NCBI GenBank assembly: GCA_004335835.1
Contig: RWJK01000301.1
Span: 62,001 to 126,000 of the forward strand
Origin: Scenedesmus sp. ARA3
Taxonomy: Eukaryota; Chlorophyta; Chlorophyceae; Sphaeropleales; Scenedesmaceae
Direction: 5' to 3'
DNA: 64,000 bases
Below, piece after piece: positions 1 through 11,179 of the stretch. Position 1 is the stretch's first letter. Each line of letters begins with the position of its first letter. Both the position numbers and the translations under genes were made by a program. The notes beneath the pieces were generated by a model. That model searched no databases. It was not told the origin of the DNA and saw only the letters and a list, made by a program, of their open reading frames with translations.

Positions 1-981
1 CACTGGCTGTGGCTCAGCCTCAGCTGGGTGGGCGCGGCAGCGGCGCCGCTGGCAACCATGCAGATAGGTGAGCGCAGCATGTCGAGTTGCTGGAAGCATT
101 TGGTTGTGCAGGTTGCTACGCCGAAGCGCAGTGCCAGTTCAACTACTAGCGCAGCCTGTTGAGCTGTTGAAGAATCCTACAGCCAAGCCCCATTGCCAGT
201 TGCGTGCAATGCAGCTGTGTCAGCCTCCCTGTCCTTGCACTGCTTGGGCGGGTGGTGGCATGCATACACACGTGTGCAGTAGTTGTGCTTGCTGCAGCTG
301 CTGCTCACCCCGCACACTTCTCCTCCTGCTGCTGCCTGCGCTGCTGCTGCCTGCACTGCTGCTGCTGCTGCTGCCAGGTGCGGAGCTGATGCAGGCTGCC
401 CCCGTGGAGCTGGGCATGCGCGTCAGCCGCAGGGCGCAGTGGCTGGCTACCGCCATCGCTATTTTGGTCAAGTTGCTGCTGGTGAGCTGGGAGGACTGCT
501 GCTGCTGCTGATGCACCTTCCTTCCTGCCTGCCAGGTTGCACATGCATGTAAGCAGCCAGCAGTGCTGTTGAAATCCCTGCACCCCATGGACATGGATGT
601 GCTGCAGCAGCCACAGCCGCGGACACCATCTGCACCATCATGCGTGTGTGCATCTGCAGCCATACGGTCACCTTTCTGCTGCGCCTGCGCTTGCTGCTGC
701 TGCTGCTGCTGCCGCTGCTGCTGCTGCAGGTGCCGCTGATGAACGTGGCCATCATCCGCACGGCAGGCATGCACACGCTGGTGCCGCCAGAAGACAAGGT
801 GTACCAGCTGCTGCTGCTGGTGGAGGCGGCGGTGCCTGCTGCTGTCACGCTGCTGGTGGTGTGTGGGCGCGTGTACCCCGACATCCGCCCGCTGAGCCAG
901 ATGCTGTTCTGGCAGTATGTAGCCAGCCTGGTGACGCTGCCGGCGTTCCTGGTGTGGTTCATGTACATGCTGGAGCTGTAG
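1..981 (+). CDS. PIN-LIKES / auxin efflux carrier family protein, C-terminal part (5' end outside window)
   Basis: Exons are up to 67, 378-481 and 730-981, joined at phase 1 and then phase 0. The joined reading contains LATMQIGAELM, the glycine-rich loop typical of the membrane-transport (auxin efflux carrier) family. It ends in two hydrophobic helices, LLLLVEAAVPAAVTLLVV and LFWQYVASLVTLPAFLVW, just before the TAG stop. This arrangement matches the C-terminal bundle of PIN-LIKES carriers, which sit in the ER membrane and transport auxin-like substrates in plants; the algal substrate is unknown. Both introns end in CTG-rich acceptors. Only about 141 residues are visible, so the N-terminal helices are missing. 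Another member of the bile/arsenite/riboflavin transporter superfamily is a less likely alternative. Confidence 0.72.
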
Positions 982-2308
982 CAGCAGCAGCTGTATGTAC
1001 TGTCCTACAGCAGTGATGTTGATGGGCGGATGGTCTGCTAGCATATCAAGGAGTGCAAATAGAGGCGCAGTTGCAGCAACTACCAGCACCCGCTAGCACA
1101 TAAGCTGCTGTACAATCGGCTGCAACAAGGCAACCCTGGTTGCTGCACAGCCGCTGCATGGGGCATGACTTGACACTATACAGCACTAAACTGCAGTGCT
1201 ACTGCTGGGGGTCTATTTAAAACAAACTTTGTGCAGCCGATGTGCAGCTGATGTGCTTGCCCAGGAGCAACGCTGCTTCTTCGTGCAGCTGTGGGCTTGG
1301 TTTCTTACTCGGTGAAGTGTCCGAGCAAGAACCCGCTGTTGTTGTGCAGTGTTCAGGGAATTCAGCGCAGTAGCATGAGCGATGCACGTGTGTGCCGCCA
1401 TCTGTGGCACGGATGAAGCCCAGCCCAGCATGATGATACAACCGCACGGCCAGCGATCTGCATTGCCCTTGTGTGCTGCTGTTGGTGAGGTTTGTGGGTG
1501 CACATCGAAGAAGCTGTTCAGCGCTTCAGCAAGGCAGTAGTTTGAACAGCATGCCTCTGGTATGTGAAACGTTGTGTGTTATCATAGCCATCAGGGGCTG
1601 CACGTGCCTCCGATGCATGCATGCAGTGCTATGTGCTATCACACATGCCAGTGACATATGCGCAAGAGCCTGAATGGTTTGGACCGGTTCAATGCTGCGC
1701 TTGACTGCCACGTGGCCCACCTGCAAGGATGCTGCCAATTAGACCGGAAGTATGCATGCATCACTTTTGCATCAGCATGAGGAGCGGTAATGTAGCAAAA
1801 GCTTGTCTTTCAGCTTGACAGCGCCTGCAGCGGCAGTGCCAGCCTTTTGCCACCCTCTGCTCCTCGATGGGTGCCCTGGTTGCTCCACGATATGTCATTT
1901 ACCATTATAATGTGCTAATGTAGGACGCGGGTGTTGTCTCGTGCCGGCCAGCTGAACAATCATGCAGATAGCAAGCTGCTACTGCTGTTGCGACAGCTGT
2001 CAGCAGTACAGTACAGTACAGTACAATGAGCATTGCCGAGGACCATCCACTGATATTGGGGCAATTAAACTCAGCAAAACCATCTTCTGGCAGACTGCTA
2101 CGGGCCTCCGCGGCCTTACATGACCCAAAACCCGCCTGATCTAACGGTCATCAGCACAGACTCCTCCCTACATAAGCACGCGCTCTCCCCTTGCCTCTTC
2201 CCAGTACCCGGTTTTCTCAAAACACTCAATACCAATCACTTCAAAGACGACAATATCATCCTTCATCAACATTTCACATACTTCATCCCCTTCACCCTTC
2301 ACCTCACC
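982..2308. other. Intergenic region between the PIN-LIKES gene and CDC20
   Basis: No reading frame here has splice-compatible or family-like content. There is a short GTACA pentanucleotide run. The last 190 bases before the CDC20 start are pyrimidine-rich and read like a 5' leader. I saw no clear TGTAA signal for the upstream gene. Confidence 0.6.
2006..2025. repeat. GTACA pentanucleotide microsatellite, 4 units
   Basis: Four perfect head-to-tail copies of GTACA lie in the intergenic region upstream of CDC20. Confidence 0.9.
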
Positions 2309-4808
2309 ATGGCAAACTCGTTTGTCGGCGTCGAAGCGCCATCCCCCTTCAAAGGCTCACCGAGCCGTGTCTTCAAATCGCATACTCCTGGTCAGGGGCG
2401 CAAGGAGAAGGTGGGCCCTGCTTGGTCGCTGTTTGAAGTCAGCCCACCATCAACGGCTAGTTTTGCGTTTGACTCATTGGCCTTTCCTTCTTTTTCACTG
2501 CAGCTCGATAGGTTCATCCCTAATCGTTCAAACACGATGGATGACCTGCCACACTTCGAGCTGTCCGGCCAGGAGAACCTGGCCGAGACCTCTCCCAGCA
2601 AACAGGCGCTCAACGCCCTGCTAAGGAGCGCCTGCAACGTGTCAGAGGATTCCTCTCGCATCCTAGCGTTCAAGCACAAAGCTCCCGCGCCCCCAGAGGA
2701 CCACGTCAACCAGATGGCGGGCCTGTACAACAGTAACTTGGGCCAGTGCGCACCCAGGAAGCAGTACAGGCACATCCCCACCACACAGGACCGCATCCTC
2801 GATGCTCCTGACCTGGTCGACGACTACTATCTCAACCTGCTCGACTGGAGCAGCAACAACACAGTGAGTTAACACTGCAGTGCTGTGACCTGTGGCCGCT
2901 GCTCTGCTACTGTACAGCAGCATGCAGCCATTCCTTTTCTGCTACTGTACAACAGCGGGCACAAATTTGCTGTGCTGCACACGGTAGCGGTGCCCTTTGC
3001 ATGCGGTAAGGCTAAATAACTGCATGTACTTGTTTGCAAGCTGCTCACGTAGCTGCTGATGCCGCCTGCCCCGCAGATTGCTGTCGCCCTGGGCGCCACC
3101 GCCTACCTGTGGAACGCTGCTGACGGCTCCATCGAGGAGCTGTGCAGCCTGCCTGGCGAGGGCGACTACATCACCTCGCTCAAGTGGGCCGCAGACAGCA
3201 CACACCTGGCAGTGGGCACCAGCTCAGCCAGGGTGCAGGTGTGGGACGCTGCGCGCTGCAAGCAGGTCAAGGAGCTGCCCGGCCACACCAACCGCGTCAG
3301 CAGCCTGGCTTGGAACAACGCCATCCTGTCCTCAGGTGGGGCGGCGCTGCTGCTGTTGCCAGCGTTTGGTTCTGGCAGGCGTGAAGAAGGGATCTGGCTG
3401 CGTGTTTGCTGCTTGTGATGTCAGCTGTAAGGTGTTCTGTAGTCCTCATGCAACCCATCACATGCTGTTTTGCTGTGGCTTGCTCATCGTAACAATCCTG
3501 ACGCTCCAGCTCTAATCACCACGGCTGGTGCTGCCGCTGCCTCTCCTCCCTGCCCTACCTGCAGGTGGCCGCGACAGCCTCATCTGCAACTTTGACGTGC
3601 GCCTGCGCAAGGCGGAGGCCTGCGTGGCCACGCTGCGCAGCCACGAGCAGGAGGTGTGCGGGCTGGCGTGGAGCCCCAGCGGGTGCCAGCTGGCCAGCGG
3701 CGGCAACGACAACGCGCTGTGCATCTGGAGCGCCGGCTTTGAGCTGCAGCACAAGATTGCGGCGCACCAGGCTGCGGTCAAGGCGCTGGCGTGGTGCCCC
3801 TTCCAGTCCAACCTGCTGGCCTCAGGAGGCGGCACGGCAGACCGCTGCATCAGGTGCGGCAAGGACAGGACGGTGCTGGCTGCTGCACGTTTGCGAAGTG
3901 CCTCTTAAAGGCGTGTTGGCAAGTGTATGCCCCGGGCATGTGTGTTCGTGGCTGTTTGTGGCTGTCTGCACTGGAGGTGGTGTGTGCAGTGTGCTTGTGG
4001 TGATGCTGCTGTCGTGAGCATGCCCGATAGCAGATGAAGTTGCCCTGGTGAGAAGGTGTTTGCCCATGGTAAAAACTGCCTCTCGGGCAGCAGCTCGCAG
4101 CTGCTTGTGCACGCGCACTCAACCTTTCTCCTGCTGCAAACGTGGCCGCAGGTTCTGGAACACCTCCACTGGTGCGCAGCTCAACAGCATCGACACTGGC
4201 AGCCAGGTGTGCGCGCTGCAGTGGTCCCGCCACGAGCGCGAGATCCTGTCCAGCCACGGCTACAGCAAGAACCAGCTCTGCCTCTGGCGCTACCCCACGC
4301 TGGTCAAGGTGCGCGGCATGGCAGCCTGCTTGCTCAGTTGGGGCTGGCTTGATGGCGTGGTGTGCAGCTGCCACAGCTCTACAGGCATGCGGCACGCCTG
4401 TACTTCTGCTGACATCTGAGTTGCACCCTGTGCTGCCTCCCTTGCAATGTTTTCTGCTCGTCACCTGCTTTGGCTAGGCACGGATGCACTGCTGCGCCGA
4501 CCACGAGTTGCCTGTTGCATCCCGCTTTGCTAGCGCCCTCACAATCGCCTGAGCCTGCTTGGCTGGATGTGAAAGCAACGCTTTTACTGCATGCTACGCC
4601 GCTGCCGCTGCAGGCTGCCGAGCTCACCGGGCACACTGCGCGCGTCCTGCATATGGCGCAGTCCCCGGACGGCAGCAGCGTGGTCACAGCTGGCGCTGAC
4701 GAGACGCTGCGCTTCTGGAAGGTGTTTGGTGAGCCAGCAGGTAAGGCAGGTAAGGCCGCAGCGCAGGCGTCAGGCAGCAGCATGATGCGCAGCGCCAGCA
4801 TCAGATGA
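2309..4808 (+). CDS. CDC20: CDC20-type activator of the anaphase-promoting complex (WD40 protein)
   Basis: Exons are 2309-2410, 2504-2863, 3077-3335, 3565-3853, 4152-4308 and 4614-4808, all phase-consistent, giving 453 residues. CDC20 recruits substrates to the APC/C and activates it at the metaphase-anaphase transition. Visible motifs are the C-box DRFIPNRS near residue 36, [18 protein letters not shown] leading into the propeller, WD40 blades such as [18 protein letters not shown] and [19 protein letters not shown], and a C-terminal Ile-Arg tail that docks on APC/C. CDC20 rather than CDH1/FZR is chosen because of RFIPNRS followed by MDD. The start has a good ACCATGGC context. The 93-nt intron at 2411-2503 is in frame with no stop, so retention would give a 484-residue form. 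The KEN-like site reads QEN. Confidence 0.93.
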
Positions 4809-5627
4809 GCAGCAGGCCAGCCAGGGGCATGAGGGCAGCTTCAGCATATGCACGAATAACACAGCATGACAATGCAGGAGATAAATGACATGCAGCGCAG
4901 TGTCAGCTTGCACATACCTCAGCGCATCGACAGCACTGCACATGTATACTTTGAGAGGCGCGTGCAACAGACGGCAGAGTGCAGCAATGACAGCCACCAT
5001 TCCTGCATATGTATCATTCCTTTTATGCCAGCGCCACGACAGCTGCAGCACAGCCGCCGCAGCCATGCATTGGTCAGCAGCCTGACAGCCCATTGCAGCT
5101 TGCATGTCCGCACCCATTGCGTGGGCGTGCGTTGCCTGCCTGCTGTTGATGCCGCATGGCGTGTGCATGCGTGGCGCATCTTTTGCGCGTCGTTGCGTTG
5201 TGTTGGCACGTGGGCATGTGCGTGGGGTCAAGAGTCACGGGGTGTTGTGGGTCTCTCAGGCATTGCACGGGTCTTGCGTCTGTGTGTTGCGGGAAATTGC
5301 CGGCTCGTTCGCGAATCGGTGTTTCTCAACACCCCCAACACACTGGGAAGATGTTGCTCAATTGGCCTTGCAAGCTCGTGCTTGGGCGGTGCTCAAGTCT
5401 ACATGCCATCAAGTCAGGCCTTACAGGCGGTCGGCAGAGTCACAGCATGGCTTGCAGTACAGCGGCTGGCAGGAGGGGCGCTACCAGCACACAAGGGCCA
5501 GGAGGGCTAGTCCTGTAGGCAGCGCTAACATCTGCAGGTGGTCGGTCAGCGGCAGCTGGGCTTGCTGGCCCATCCAGTACTAGTAGTGGCGAAGCAGCGG
5601 CAGCAGTAGAAGCAGCAGCAGTATGGG

Positions 5628-5699
5628 CCCATTGAATCAAATGCATGTGCCTCGCCATTATATGCAGCCCCATTAAATGCATATGCCTCGCCATCATAG
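5628..5699. repeat. Imperfect tandem duplication
   Basis: Two adjacent copies of roughly 32-35 bases share CCCATT, AAATGCAT and TGCCTCGCCAT, separated by about five bases. The copies differ by a short indel and a few substitutions. Confidence 0.65.
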
Positions 5700-5733
5700 C
5701 CGCGGTTTTTTCAGGGCTGAGCATGATGAAGAT

Positions 5734-5757
5734 GGCCTAACGTTAGGCCGTTAACGG
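5734..5757. repeat. Two overlapping perfect palindromes (16 bp and 10 bp)
   Basis: GGCCTAACGTTAGGCC at 5734-5749 is a perfect 16-bp palindrome. Its last two bases start a second palindrome, CCGTTAACGG, at 5748-5757. Function is unknown; possibilities are a dimeric protein-binding site or a mobile-element remnant. Confidence 0.85.
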
Positions 5758-5884
5758 ATGGCCTGGTGGTAACAACAGCAGCAGGCACGGCCACCAAGTT
5801 GGGCAGAAGGGCTGCAGTTGCTCCTTGCAAGGAGGAACAGGGTTTGTGGACATGGGCTCCCCGCTATCCGATACTATCCGATCA

Positions 5885-5903
5885 ATGAGTCGACTCATGA
5901 GTC
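5885..5903. repeat. Nested palindromes built on TGAGTC half-sites
   Basis: ATGAGTCGACTCAT (5885-5898) overlaps GACTCATGAGTC (5892-5903); both are perfect palindromes. The half-site resembles bZIP (GCN4/AP-1-like) sites. The position between two convergent 3' ends is not a usual promoter location, so a regulatory role is uncertain. Confidence 0.8.
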
Positions 5904-6279
5904 ATAATGCTGCAGCTGTGAAGCTGCACCTGACACAGCACGGAGTGCTGCAGCTGCGACAACTCAACTTGCATTTCAACTTGATGCAGATGATTGTGAA
6001 ATGCTGAAATGCCGGTTGGGTGCTGATTGGCATGCATAGCATCTCACGCGGATCAGCAGAAACACAGTGAGTCAGGTTCCGGTTGAAGATGTACTTCCCT
6101 TGCAGACCACGTGTTGGGTTGGCTGCTAACCCCTTGAGTGGACTTAACATTACCCAATATCAAGAAGCTTATCACTGGCATCATCTTATCATAATCAATT
6201 CATCAATCAAGCCATAGCAATTATGACAGAAACGCCACCTGCTTAGAAGCAGCCTGCTTCTGAGAATAGCAGAATAGCA

Positions 6280-6284
6280 TTACA
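6280..6284 (-). terminator. Poly(A) signal TGTAA for RanGAP
   Basis: TTACA on the plus strand reads TGTAA on the minus strand, about 250 nt past the RanGAP stop. TGTAA is the usual green-algal polyadenylation signal. Confidence 0.5.
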
Positions 6285-6534
6285 GGCTTTTCACCAGCTC
6301 AGTTGCGCAGCATGCACAATTTCAGTGCATTGCTGCGCGCAGTGCTCTTCATTGCACACGTCACGCAGTGCACGTGCCAGTGCCAGTGCCCTGCCGTGGA
6401 GTACTACCCTAGTAAATGTCGCCTGTTCACCGCGGCTGCAGACTGATCACTCACACTCCATGCACACACTGTCCAGCACAGGCGCAGCGTGTGCTGATGC
6501 ATCATCTGCCGGGCTCACTGCAGCTGCAGCGCCC

Positions 6535-9500
6535 TCACAGGCTGGCTGCCGCCAGCGCTGCAGACAGGCCGTCCTCCTCCTCTCCCTCCAGCTGCTCTGC
6601 CTCGTCATCATCGTCGCCAGCCATGTCGGGGTCGTTCTCGTCCAGGGGGCCCAGCACAGCATCGCTGCCAAACGCAGCCTGCAGCCAGCCACAGAGGAAG
6701 CAACAGCGCAGATTGAAGGGGATGGTTCGCGCAGACAGACGTGGCGTGATCGCTGATGTGCAGCAGGGGTGCAGGCAACAGCAGAAGGTGCGGCAGCGCT
6801 GCTGCCAACAGCACTTAGACGGCAGCCAGCACATCACCCCATACTAACGCAACATCAGACATGAGGTGGATGCGGATGTACATCGAGTGCATCACTGCAT
6901 CCCTGCATGCTGCATTGTGTCACTCATATGCATTTTGTGCATCGCCCAAAGCGGGGCTGCACCATGCTGCGCCAGCCTGTGCAGCAAATTAACAGCAGCA
7001 ATTCTGCCCCACCGTGAGCAGCTTCTTCAACTGCTCGACGCCCGCCTCGCTGATGGCATTCTCGTCAAGGGCAAGCAGCGCCAGCTTGCTGCCGCCAGCT
7101 GCCTTGGCGCCAGCTGCCAGCGCGCGCGCCACCGCCAGCGCACCGGGCCGCATGATCTGGTTGCAGCACAGGTCCAGGCTCTGCACCGGCAGGCGCACAC
7201 AACAGCAGCATGGCAGCAGCGTACACATTCATTGCGTGAGCACATCAGACAGAATGCGCCACCAAAACTTCTGCTGCGTGTACAGGTGGCCATGACCACA
7301 GCCTGCTGCACCCTGTGATGCGCTGATACATGCAGCGATACACAACCAAGAGCCCAGGCAAAGGATGACAAGCTCTTGCAGCTGCAGTCCTGCAGCTGCC
7401 TGGCCTCCAGTCTCACCTCCAGTGCTGGCAGTGCCGCCAGGCCGCGCGCCAGTGCTGCTGCTCCTGCATCCTCCAGCTCATTCTCGCGCAGGTTCAGCCT
7501 GGCGCAGCAGCAGCAGCAACAACAGAAGAATGAGTTGCCCACATGTGCTATGTGGCAGCCCGGCCCTTGGTCATTTGCACAGGTATGGCTTCACGCATGT
7601 CAGGCAGGAGCAGCCAGCATTACTCCAGGAAATAGCTGCAGACAACACCCCTGCATTGTCTGCTGCAACTCCAACCTGGTAGCCAACAAAGCAGCCTCAG
7701 CACCCTCATCCCCAGCCCTGCCCCGCAATGCTGCCCGCTCACTTGCTCAGCTGCTGCTTGTTGGCCAGCGCCGCCACCACAGCCGCCACACCCTCCACAG
7801 TGATCTCGTTCAAGGCCAGCTCCAGGCTGCGCAGCTGCGGCGCGGACCCCGCCAGCGCCCGGCACACCGTGGTCACGCCCTTGTCAGTGAGGCTGGTGTC
7901 GTTGAGGTTGAGGTGCTGCAGCTGCGGCTGCGCTGCCAGGCAGGCTGCCAGCGCGGGCGCCACCTCCTCGGTGAGGGGGTTGTCGCTCAGGTCCAGCCGC
8001 ACCAGGCTGCCACCTGATGGGGCAGGGAGGTTGGGCAGGTGTGCAGAGCCATGCAGCAGGAGTGAGTGTGTCGCAGGCTAGCCGGGCAAGGACAAGCAGG
8101 TGAGCAAGGTTTAGGGAGCACGTGCAGAGGGCACAACTACACGTGTGTGGAAATACATCAAGCCAGCATGCGCAGTCGTGTAGATCAAACACAACCATAC
8201 TGCAACAGCCAGCGGTTGCTGGCGCTCCACTAACAGATATACACCTCTTCAGCACCAACATCCGCGCACACCGTAGTCCCGCTGCCCCCTGCGCACCTGC
8301 CATGAGGGCCTTGGCCAGCGAGATGCCCCCTGCAGGCCCCACCCTGCTGCTGGCCATTTTGAAGTCAGCCATGCCAGGGCAGCGCAGCAGCAGCGAGCCA
8401 ATGTGGCCCGCGCCCTCATCCCCGCTCATGTTGTTGAACAGGTGCAGGCCAGCCAGGCGCGCAGACTGCGGCAGCAGCTCCGCCAGTGCACTGCAGGCGT
8501 GCACGGAGCAGCCCACGTTCTGCAGCGACAGGAACTCCAGGCCCTGGCAGGTGTGGCGGCAGCAGCAGGGCAGCAGGAAGGTGGCCGGGTCAGTGTCACT
8601 GCAGGAAAGGGGCCGGGTTAGTGTCACTGCAGGAAGAGGGCCGGGTTCGTGTCACTGCAGGAAGGGGGCCGGGTTAGTGTCACTGCAGGAAGGGGGCCGG
8701 GTTCGTGTCACTGCAGGAAGGGGGCCGGGTTCGTGTCACTGCAGGAAGGGGGCCGGGTTCGTGTCACTGCAGGAAGGGGGCCGGGTTCGTGTCACTGCTT
8801 CCACGAGCATCATGCACACAACGCACGCAGTGCTACGTTGAAGGATTGGGGTGCAGCGGACCTACGCTGTCCCTGTACATATGTGCATGCGTCACAGACC
8901 AGACACGCGCACGCAACACAGTACACGCGCAACCGATATTACAGCAGCAATTGTGTGGCAGACCGACACACATACAAAACATAGCACAGACATCATTATG
9001 CAGCTGCAGCAATGCCAACTGCACCAGTTACAGCAGGCCATACAGCCCGTCACAGCAGGCACCACAGCCACACCGCCCCCAACAACAGCTGGCTCAGCAC
9101 TACGCATGCTGCTCACCGGCTGCAGCGCTGCCGCTGCCGCGCGCACGCCCTTCTCCCCGAGCGCGTTGTCGCTGAGGTTGAGGTGCCGCAGCTGCGCCGT
9201 GGCCAGTGCAGCAGCCACCAGCCGCAGCGCCTCAAGCGCCTCATCCTCCTGCAAGGGCAACAGCAGGGGCGGCAGCGGTGTGTGTGCAGGTTTCTGAAGC
9301 AGTGTGGTACGTGAACACAGCTGTGGTCAGCCACTCTAGGGCAGGGCGTGCTCTGACCACAGCGGCGCGTACGCGCGCAGAACATCAAATGTTGGCTGCA
9401 CATCAGCATCAACAGCAGGGCCGCACCAGCCTGCCTTGCTGGGAGGGCGCTGGGCCTCAAACGTCTACAGCTGCTGATGTGAGCCACAAATGGCTCCCAA

Positions 9501-10834
9501 GCTGCCAGCTGCTGCGCTGTACAAGTGCTGCTGGCGCTCACCGGGCGGCCCGCGATGATGTCGCTCATGTCGGCGTGCTGCAGGCTGCCGGCCACAGCGC
9601 GCAGCGCCTCAGCCGCCACAGTGGCTGCCTCCACGCCAAAGCTCTTGGTGGAGAAGCGCACCTGCAGCAGCAGCAGAGGCAAGGCGGCGCTTGAAGAGGG
9701 CGTGGAGTGCAAGGGCAGTGGGCTGGCAAGCTTGCACAGCATAGCAGCAAGCATGACTTGCGCCAGGACAGGCTGCCAGCAGCCAGAAGGCAGGCTCGTC
9801 TCATCAGGCAGGCACTGCACCCACACCATGACTTGCAGAGCAATTTGGTGGGCCTCAACCCAGACTCAACACATCTGCTGCGGCTACAAGAAGAACTGCT
9901 GCCCAGAGGTTCAGCAGAATCCAGGCTGTAAATGGCATGATACGGGGCTCAGCGCACGCTGCATACGCTGACGCCTTCTGTGCTGCATGGCCGCACCTTC
10001 TGGATGCTTGCGCCTGCTGCCAGCAGCGGCGCCAGCGCCGCGCGTGCACCCTCAGCATCCAGAAAGTCACGGCTGCCATACAGGTCCAACTGAGAGCAGC
10101 GCAGCGGCAGCAGCAACAGCAGTATCAACAATTGCAGCCGCAAGCGTAACAGGAGGAGGCATGAGAAGCAGCTTCGCATAACTTGATACCAGGCTGGACA
10201 AGGAGTCCTGTGGCAACGTGTAACACAACGTCCTTGCTACACAACTGTACAGCACAGTAACTACAGGTATTGATGTGCTGTGGTGCTCGCAGCTGGTGCT
10301 GGCTGTAACAGTGCAGCTGTTGATGCTTAATCTGGGTGAGTTGCGCACCTCGCCTGCTGAGTCACCGCCTGCAGTTGCAGGCGCCTGCTGGGATGTAGCA
10401 CCGTCTGTAACAGCAGCCAGAACAAGCTCTCCTAGCTTCCTGCGTTCATAATCAGCAGCAGCCAGCCACACCGTGCTGTTTGCTGCAGTTTGCATGTACA
10501 CCCAGCCACACTCAAGCCACTTGTACTGCTGCAAGCCATCAGGCTGTAGCAACCGCCAGCCAAGCAGGTGCGAGCCACTCATTGCATCCACGCACCTGGC
10601 ATACCCAGAGGTGATCTCAGCTGCCGGCCTGTGGCCTGTGGTTGTGCGAGCAGCCACCTGTGCTGCAGTGTAAGCTTTCCTCTCTGCTGCTACTGCTGCT
10701 GTTTTTGCCGCATCGTCGCTGATCTCCAGGCCTTTGAAGAACGCAATTGTGCTGATGTTGCTAGCAATGCGATCAACAGTAGCCTCACGCTCCTGCTGAG
10801 AAAGTGACCAGGTTGCCTGTTCGACGACTGCCAT
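6535..10834 (-). CDS. RANGAP: Ran GTPase-activating protein, plant type (WPP-like domain plus LRR)
   Basis: Exons in transcript order are 10834-10349, 10089-9997, 9661-9542, 9248-9117, 8543-8297, 8013-7743, 7498-7417, 7180-7013 and 6678-6535, giving 580 residues with every junction in phase. RanGAP stimulates GTP hydrolysis by Ran at the nuclear envelope and spindle. The first 162 residues hold a WPP-like targeting region (VDRIASNISTIAFFKGLEIS). Leucine-rich repeats follow, with hallmark stretches SFGVEAATV, SDIIAGRP, LNLSDNALGEKGVRA, LHLFNNMSGDEGA and LNLRENELEDAGA. The end is the acidic tail DENDPDMAGDDDDEAEQLEGE that RanGAPs carry. The canonical Trp-Pro-Pro motif reads Trp-Ser-Leu here (residues 9-11). 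The gene shares a 345-bp divergent region with the ATP-grasp gene. Confidence 0.93.
8593..8802. repeat. 28-bp minisatellite inside a RanGAP intron
   Basis: The motif GTGTCACTGCAGGA recurs with an exact 28-base period at 8593, 8621, 8649, 8677, 8705, 8733, 8761 and 8789, the last copy truncated. Units differ by only a few bases (TTA versus TTC, a short G-run length change). The array lies in the intron between 9116 and 8544, just upstream of the next exon. On the transcribed strand each unit carries CCCCCTTCCTGCAG, which looks like a 3' splice site. Confidence 0.95.
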
Positions 10835-11179
10835 CTTGACCACGTGGCTCGGTATACGGCGATCAGGAGGCCAAATCAAGCACAGGAACAAGTTTGCCGT
10901 GATCAGTACATACGCAATCGAACACTGACAGCCGTGTCTTGGCCTTTGTCTGAACCCTGTCTGACAGCTTTGTTTCTGACATGACACGGTGCTGGTGCTG
11001 CTGTTGACGCCAGTCCGTCCTTTGCACCTGCCAACCATATCTCCCAACCTCATCATTTATCACCCCTTGGTCATGCTGCAGCAGTCTCAGCCATCTGCTG
11101 CACACCAGCCATGTACACACACATGGATTGATGCGCAGCAGCAGCGGTGCTTCGCTACATCATACTAGCAGGATCAAAG
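10835..11179. promoter_or_regulatory. Divergent intergenic region between RanGAP and the ATP-grasp gene
   Basis: The 345 bases between two head-to-head starts must hold both 5' leaders and probably a shared bidirectional promoter. I see no TATA box or other recognisable element. Confidence 0.5.

Larger units (their letters stand above)
4809..6534. other. Intergenic region between convergent CDC20 and RanGAP genes
   Basis: No gene is recognised. The stretch holds an imperfect duplication, two groups of overlapping palindromes, and a TTACA poly(A) signal for the minus-strand RanGAP gene. Open frames of up to 214 codons here look random: no family resemblance and no splice support. Confidence 0.6.

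Noticed and set aside
220..1089. 289-codon minus-strand open frame rich in Gln
   Set aside because: Antisense shadow of the PIN-LIKES exons and CTG-rich introns; CTG runs read as poly-Gln on the other strand and stay open by composition.
8593..8802. CRISPR-like regular repeat
   Set aside because: Head-to-tail 28-bp units with no spacers and no cas genes, inside a eukaryotic intron: a minisatellite.
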